Positions 61,975 to 64,000 of a stretch of DNA of 64,000 nucleotides are shown here, one piece after another; positions within the stretch are counted from its first letter, which is position 1, and every line of letters begins with the position of its first letter. The position numbers and the translations under genes are program-made. The DNA lies in contig NZ_OY764058.1 in assembly GCF_963668085.1 (NCBI RefSeq), positions 434,001-498,000 on the forward strand, read 5' to 3'. This DNA comes from an uncultured Ilyobacter sp. (GTDB taxonomy: Bacteria; Fusobacteriota; Fusobacteriia; Fusobacteriales; Fusobacteriaceae). The notes below the pieces were generated by a model, which was not told where the DNA came from, made no database searches, and was given only the letters and a program-made list of their open reading frames with translations.

Positions 61975-63603
61975 TTACTTATTTTTCCATTTTACCTCTT
62001 TAGTCCTGATATCCTGAAATCCAACCACACGGTTTCTTCCATCCTCTTTACCCCTATACATGGCCGCATCAGCTTCTGCCACTGCCTTCTCTAGAGGTTT
62101 CCTCACATTTAGATTTGACACTCCTATTGTCACAGTTATATTCAGAGACTGTTTATGATAGTAAAAAACCTCACGTTCCACCATCTTCCTTATTTTCTCT
62201 GCAGCAAGAAGTGCCCCCTTATAGTCTGTTTCAGGAAGAAGTACGAGAAACTCCTCTCCTCCCCATCTTCCTACTATATCACTGAGCCGGACATTTTTTG
62301 TGACAACTCTTACGAAGGATCTCAAAACAAAGTCCCCACAGGCATGCCCGTAAGTATCATTGAATTTTTTAAAGAAATCTATATCCATCATAAGTATACA
62401 GGCATCTATGTCGTATCTTTTCATTCTGTCTAATTCTAAACCGGCTATTTTAGTGAAGCCCTTTCTGTTAAAAGCACCGGTCAAAAAGTCTTTTTCTACC
62501 TCTCTGTCGCTTTTTCTAAGCATAACCTGGAGTTTTTCTATGGTCTGCTGACTGTCCTCTACCACGGCCTTACGTTTTGATACCCCGTATAAAAATATCA
62601 GAGACATAAACCATACAGAGATGAAAAGCACATTACTTCTAAGCATTTCCTTGTGCAGTTTCAATGTGTCAGTTACATAGTAAATCCTCCACGGGGCAAA
62701 ATTACACTGCTCATAATAGATATAATACTTTCCTATCTTCTCTATTTCACTTGGCTTCATATCTGGAAGTTTATATCTTTTATCGTAGATTTTCTTAGGA
62801 AGACTATCATAGAATTTTGACACCTCTTTATTCTTGAGGTTTGTTGTAGACAAAGAATTATTATCTTCATCGACTATAAAAAAATCTGTTATTAGTTCAG
62901 AATTTATTTTTTTTACAAAAAAGTCACTTTTAAGTCCTAAAGTTATTAATCCCTTTAGTGTGTTTCCCTCGTATATAGGAGCTCCGCTGCTTATAAGCAG
63001 GTCTTCCCCTAGAGGATCTTTGTACACACCACTCCAAAAAGATTCAGTCTCTTCTCTTTTTTTCTTTGAAAAAAGCTCCTTTTTTACGAAATCCAATTTA
63101 TAAATATTCTTCATAGAGGAATATTTGTCGTCTGATATTTTAGGAAAAATATTTATAAAGCCATTGCTGGAGACATAATAGATATATGCAATATCCGGCA
63201 TGACCCCTAGTATATTTTTATAACTAGATGCCAGAACATCTGACATATCAAGTTCTTTTTTTACCGACCATCTAGTGCTTATTCTTTCTACTCCCACTAC
63301 CATTCTTTCTTCATTACTATCTGTAGATACATAGAGATCATCTTTAGGGTGATATTTAAAATTAAAATTATTATTACCCACTCTAGCATTTTTTTTATAA
63401 TATGTCTCTCCTGAACTTTCAAGAATATTGAGTAATTTATCTACTGCAGATATATTCTTATCCATAAGATAATAATTTTCATCTGCCTGCTGTTTAAATT
63501 TCTCTATGGATTCTTTCATCTGAAATCTGTAATTAACTCCAAAAATTATAAACAAAATTATAACAGCTGTACTTTTCAAGAATTTCATCCAAAATTTTCC
63601 CAC
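61975..63603 (-). CDS. Membrane diguanylate cyclase with extracytoplasmic Cache-like sensor
   Basis: 542 residues. TM1 (about 8-25), a periplasmic region of about 300 residues that looks like a double Cache (ligand-sensing) domain, TM2 (about 325-345), a short coiled coil and a GGDEF domain with DFLTGAFNRKGF, MDIDFFKKFNDTYGH and GGEEF at 448-452. The inhibitory site RLSD is intact, so product feedback is likely, unlike the cyclase at 53606. The start lies in CCTAGGGTGGG context. Single gene, 48 bases after a partial siroheme synthase. Confidence 0.9.
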   Translation of the reverse strand: MGKFWMKFLKSTAVIILFIIFGVNYRFQMKESIEKFKQQADENYYLMDKNISAVDKLLNILESSGETYYKKNARVGNNNFNFKYHPKDDLYVSTDSNEERMVVGVERISTRWSVKKELDMSDVLASSYKNILGVMPDIAYIYYVSSNGFINIFPKISDDKYSSMKNIYKLDFVKKELFSKKKREETESFWSGVYKDPLGEDLLISSGAPIYEGNTLKGLITLGLKSDFFVKKINSELITDFFIVDEDNNSLSTTNLKNKEVSKFYDSLPKKIYDKRYKLPDMKPSEIEKIGKYYIYYEQCNFAPWRIYYVTDTLKLHKEMLRSNVLFISVWFMSLIFLYGVSKRKAVVEDSQQTIEKLQVMLRKSDREVEKDFLTGAFNRKGFTKIAGLELDRMKRYDIDACILMMDIDFFKKFNDTYGHACGDFVLRSFVRVVTKNVRLSDIVGRWGGEEFLVLLPETDYKGALLAAEKIRKMVEREVFYYHKQSLNITVTIGVSNLNVRKPLEKAVAEADAAMYRGKEDGRNRVVGFQDIRTKEVKWKNK

Positions 63604-63651
63604 CCTAGGCTACCTCCGTTCTAGTAAATGATTTATGTTTTCATATGATGA

Positions 63652-64000
63652 TTATTTTTTTTCAAGCATTTTTTTTATGCTGTCTCTTATCTCCAATGAT
63701 TTTTTTGGGTAACCCTTTGAGGATACCGCCACCTGTACCGATTCCCCCTCGTATACCGCAGAGAATCTGGCATTCATGTCTATTTTTGATGTCATATTAT
63801 TTACAAGAATATTCTTTTTGTTGCAGGTTTCAAATATCTTCTTATTGAAATCACTGTTACTTGTGGCTGCAACTACCAAAAAGACATCTTCAAGGTCTTC
63901 TTCAGAGAAATCCTTCTTGAATATTTTCAAATTTTGAAGATCAAGAATCTTATCTTCAGCTACCTCTTTAGTTATTACCTCTACCTTTGCACCATATTTT
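63652..64000 (-). CDS. Siroheme synthase / precorrin-2 dehydrogenase, C-terminal part (5' end outside the window)
   Basis: About 115 codons open to the window edge in one frame; the internal TTG at 63930 is not a credible start because coding continues upstream (YGAKVEVITKE). The sequence fits the Met8/CysG N-terminal family: VFLVVAATSNSDFNKKI, NILVNNMTS and AVSSKGYPKKSLEIRD. It oxidises precorrin-2 to sirohydrochlorin and may insert metal. The protein ends soon after the dehydrogenase core, so no uroporphyrinogen methyltransferase is fused at this end. It would serve siroheme or cobalamin synthesis, the latter relevant to MetH. Confidence 0.85.
   Translation of the reverse strand, partial: KYGAKVEVITKEVAEDKILDLQNLKIFKKDFSEEDLEDVFLVVAATSNSDFNKKIFETCNKKNILVNNMTSKIDMNARFSAVYEGESVQVAVSSKGYPKKSLEIRDSIKKMLEKK

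Overview
The window looks like a chromosomal segment of a low-GC, strictly or facultatively anaerobic diderm, most probably a member of the Fusobacteriota (Ilyobacter, Propionigenium or Cetobacterium type). This is an inference from gene content, not a database match. Lipid A-type glycosyltransferases, an RND pump and lipoproteins point to an outer membrane. A ferredoxin-type [FeFe]-hydrogenase, a 2-hydroxycarboxylate (citrate/malate) transporter with a CitA/CitB-like sensor pair, and strongly AT-rich spacers point to a fermentative anaerobe. No tRNA, rRNA or CRISPR array was seen.

Layout. 1-5.1 kb: a lipid A/envelope sugar-modification operon (two ArnT-like GT-C enzymes, a LABN-domain protein, a DPM1-like GT2), divergent from an OmpR-family two-component system. 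5.3-9.8 kb: an accessory patch with an alpha/beta hydrolase, about 1.1 kb of non-coding repeat-rich DNA, a GIY-YIG/NUMOD endonuclease, a tyrosine recombinase, an esterase and a small SRA-like protein. 9.8-15.5 kb: a cNMP-binding protein, DUF554, SemiSWEET, [FeFe]-hydrogenase, cold shock protein, a small membrane protein, a DMT exporter and a CymR-like Rrf2 regulator. 15.6-23.7 kb: a SAM-I riboswitch-controlled methionine operon (metY-metF-metA-lysC-metH). 23.8-28.7 kb: two DUF3298-like exported proteins, an M16 peptidase and a thioredoxin-like protein. 28.7-35.2 kb: the complete trp operon (EGDCFBA). 35.3-42.6 kb: an aromatic operon (DAHP synthase, tyrA, aroA, pheA, aminotransferase, aroC, aroK). 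42.7-45.8 kb: DJ-1/PfpI protein, AhpC, and a reductase resembling AhpF with its domains in reverse order. 45.9-50.5 kb: 2-hydroxycarboxylate transporter, its two-component system and YjbQ. 51-55 kb: a solute-binding lipoprotein, HD-GYP and GGDEF operon. 55.1-61.9 kb: a zinc ABC importer followed by an RND efflux pair. 62-64 kb: a diguanylate cyclase and the 3' part of a siroheme synthase gene.

The most noteworthy result is control of aromatic amino acid synthesis by two short leader peptides that are not in the usual gene calls. The trp operon is preceded by a 26-residue ORF carrying three consecutive Trp codons, followed by two tandem intrinsic terminators. The aro operon is preceded by a 17-residue ORF containing the run WYFYYYF, followed by mutually exclusive hairpins and a strong terminator. 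Both have good sigma70-type promoters. This is the E. coli-style ribosome-mediated attenuation architecture, outside the proteobacteria where it is classically described, and the second leader appears to sense Phe, Tyr and Trp together at the pathway entry step. The neighbouring methionine operon uses a different logic, a SAM-I riboswitch with a recognisable antiterminator/terminator pair.

Other points: a [FeFe]-hydrogenase whose L1 motif has Thr in place of the usual proton-transfer Cys, a diverged dispersed repeat present at both about 6.5 kb and about 50.7 kb, and a 29-codon remnant of an EAL domain at 45.7 kb.
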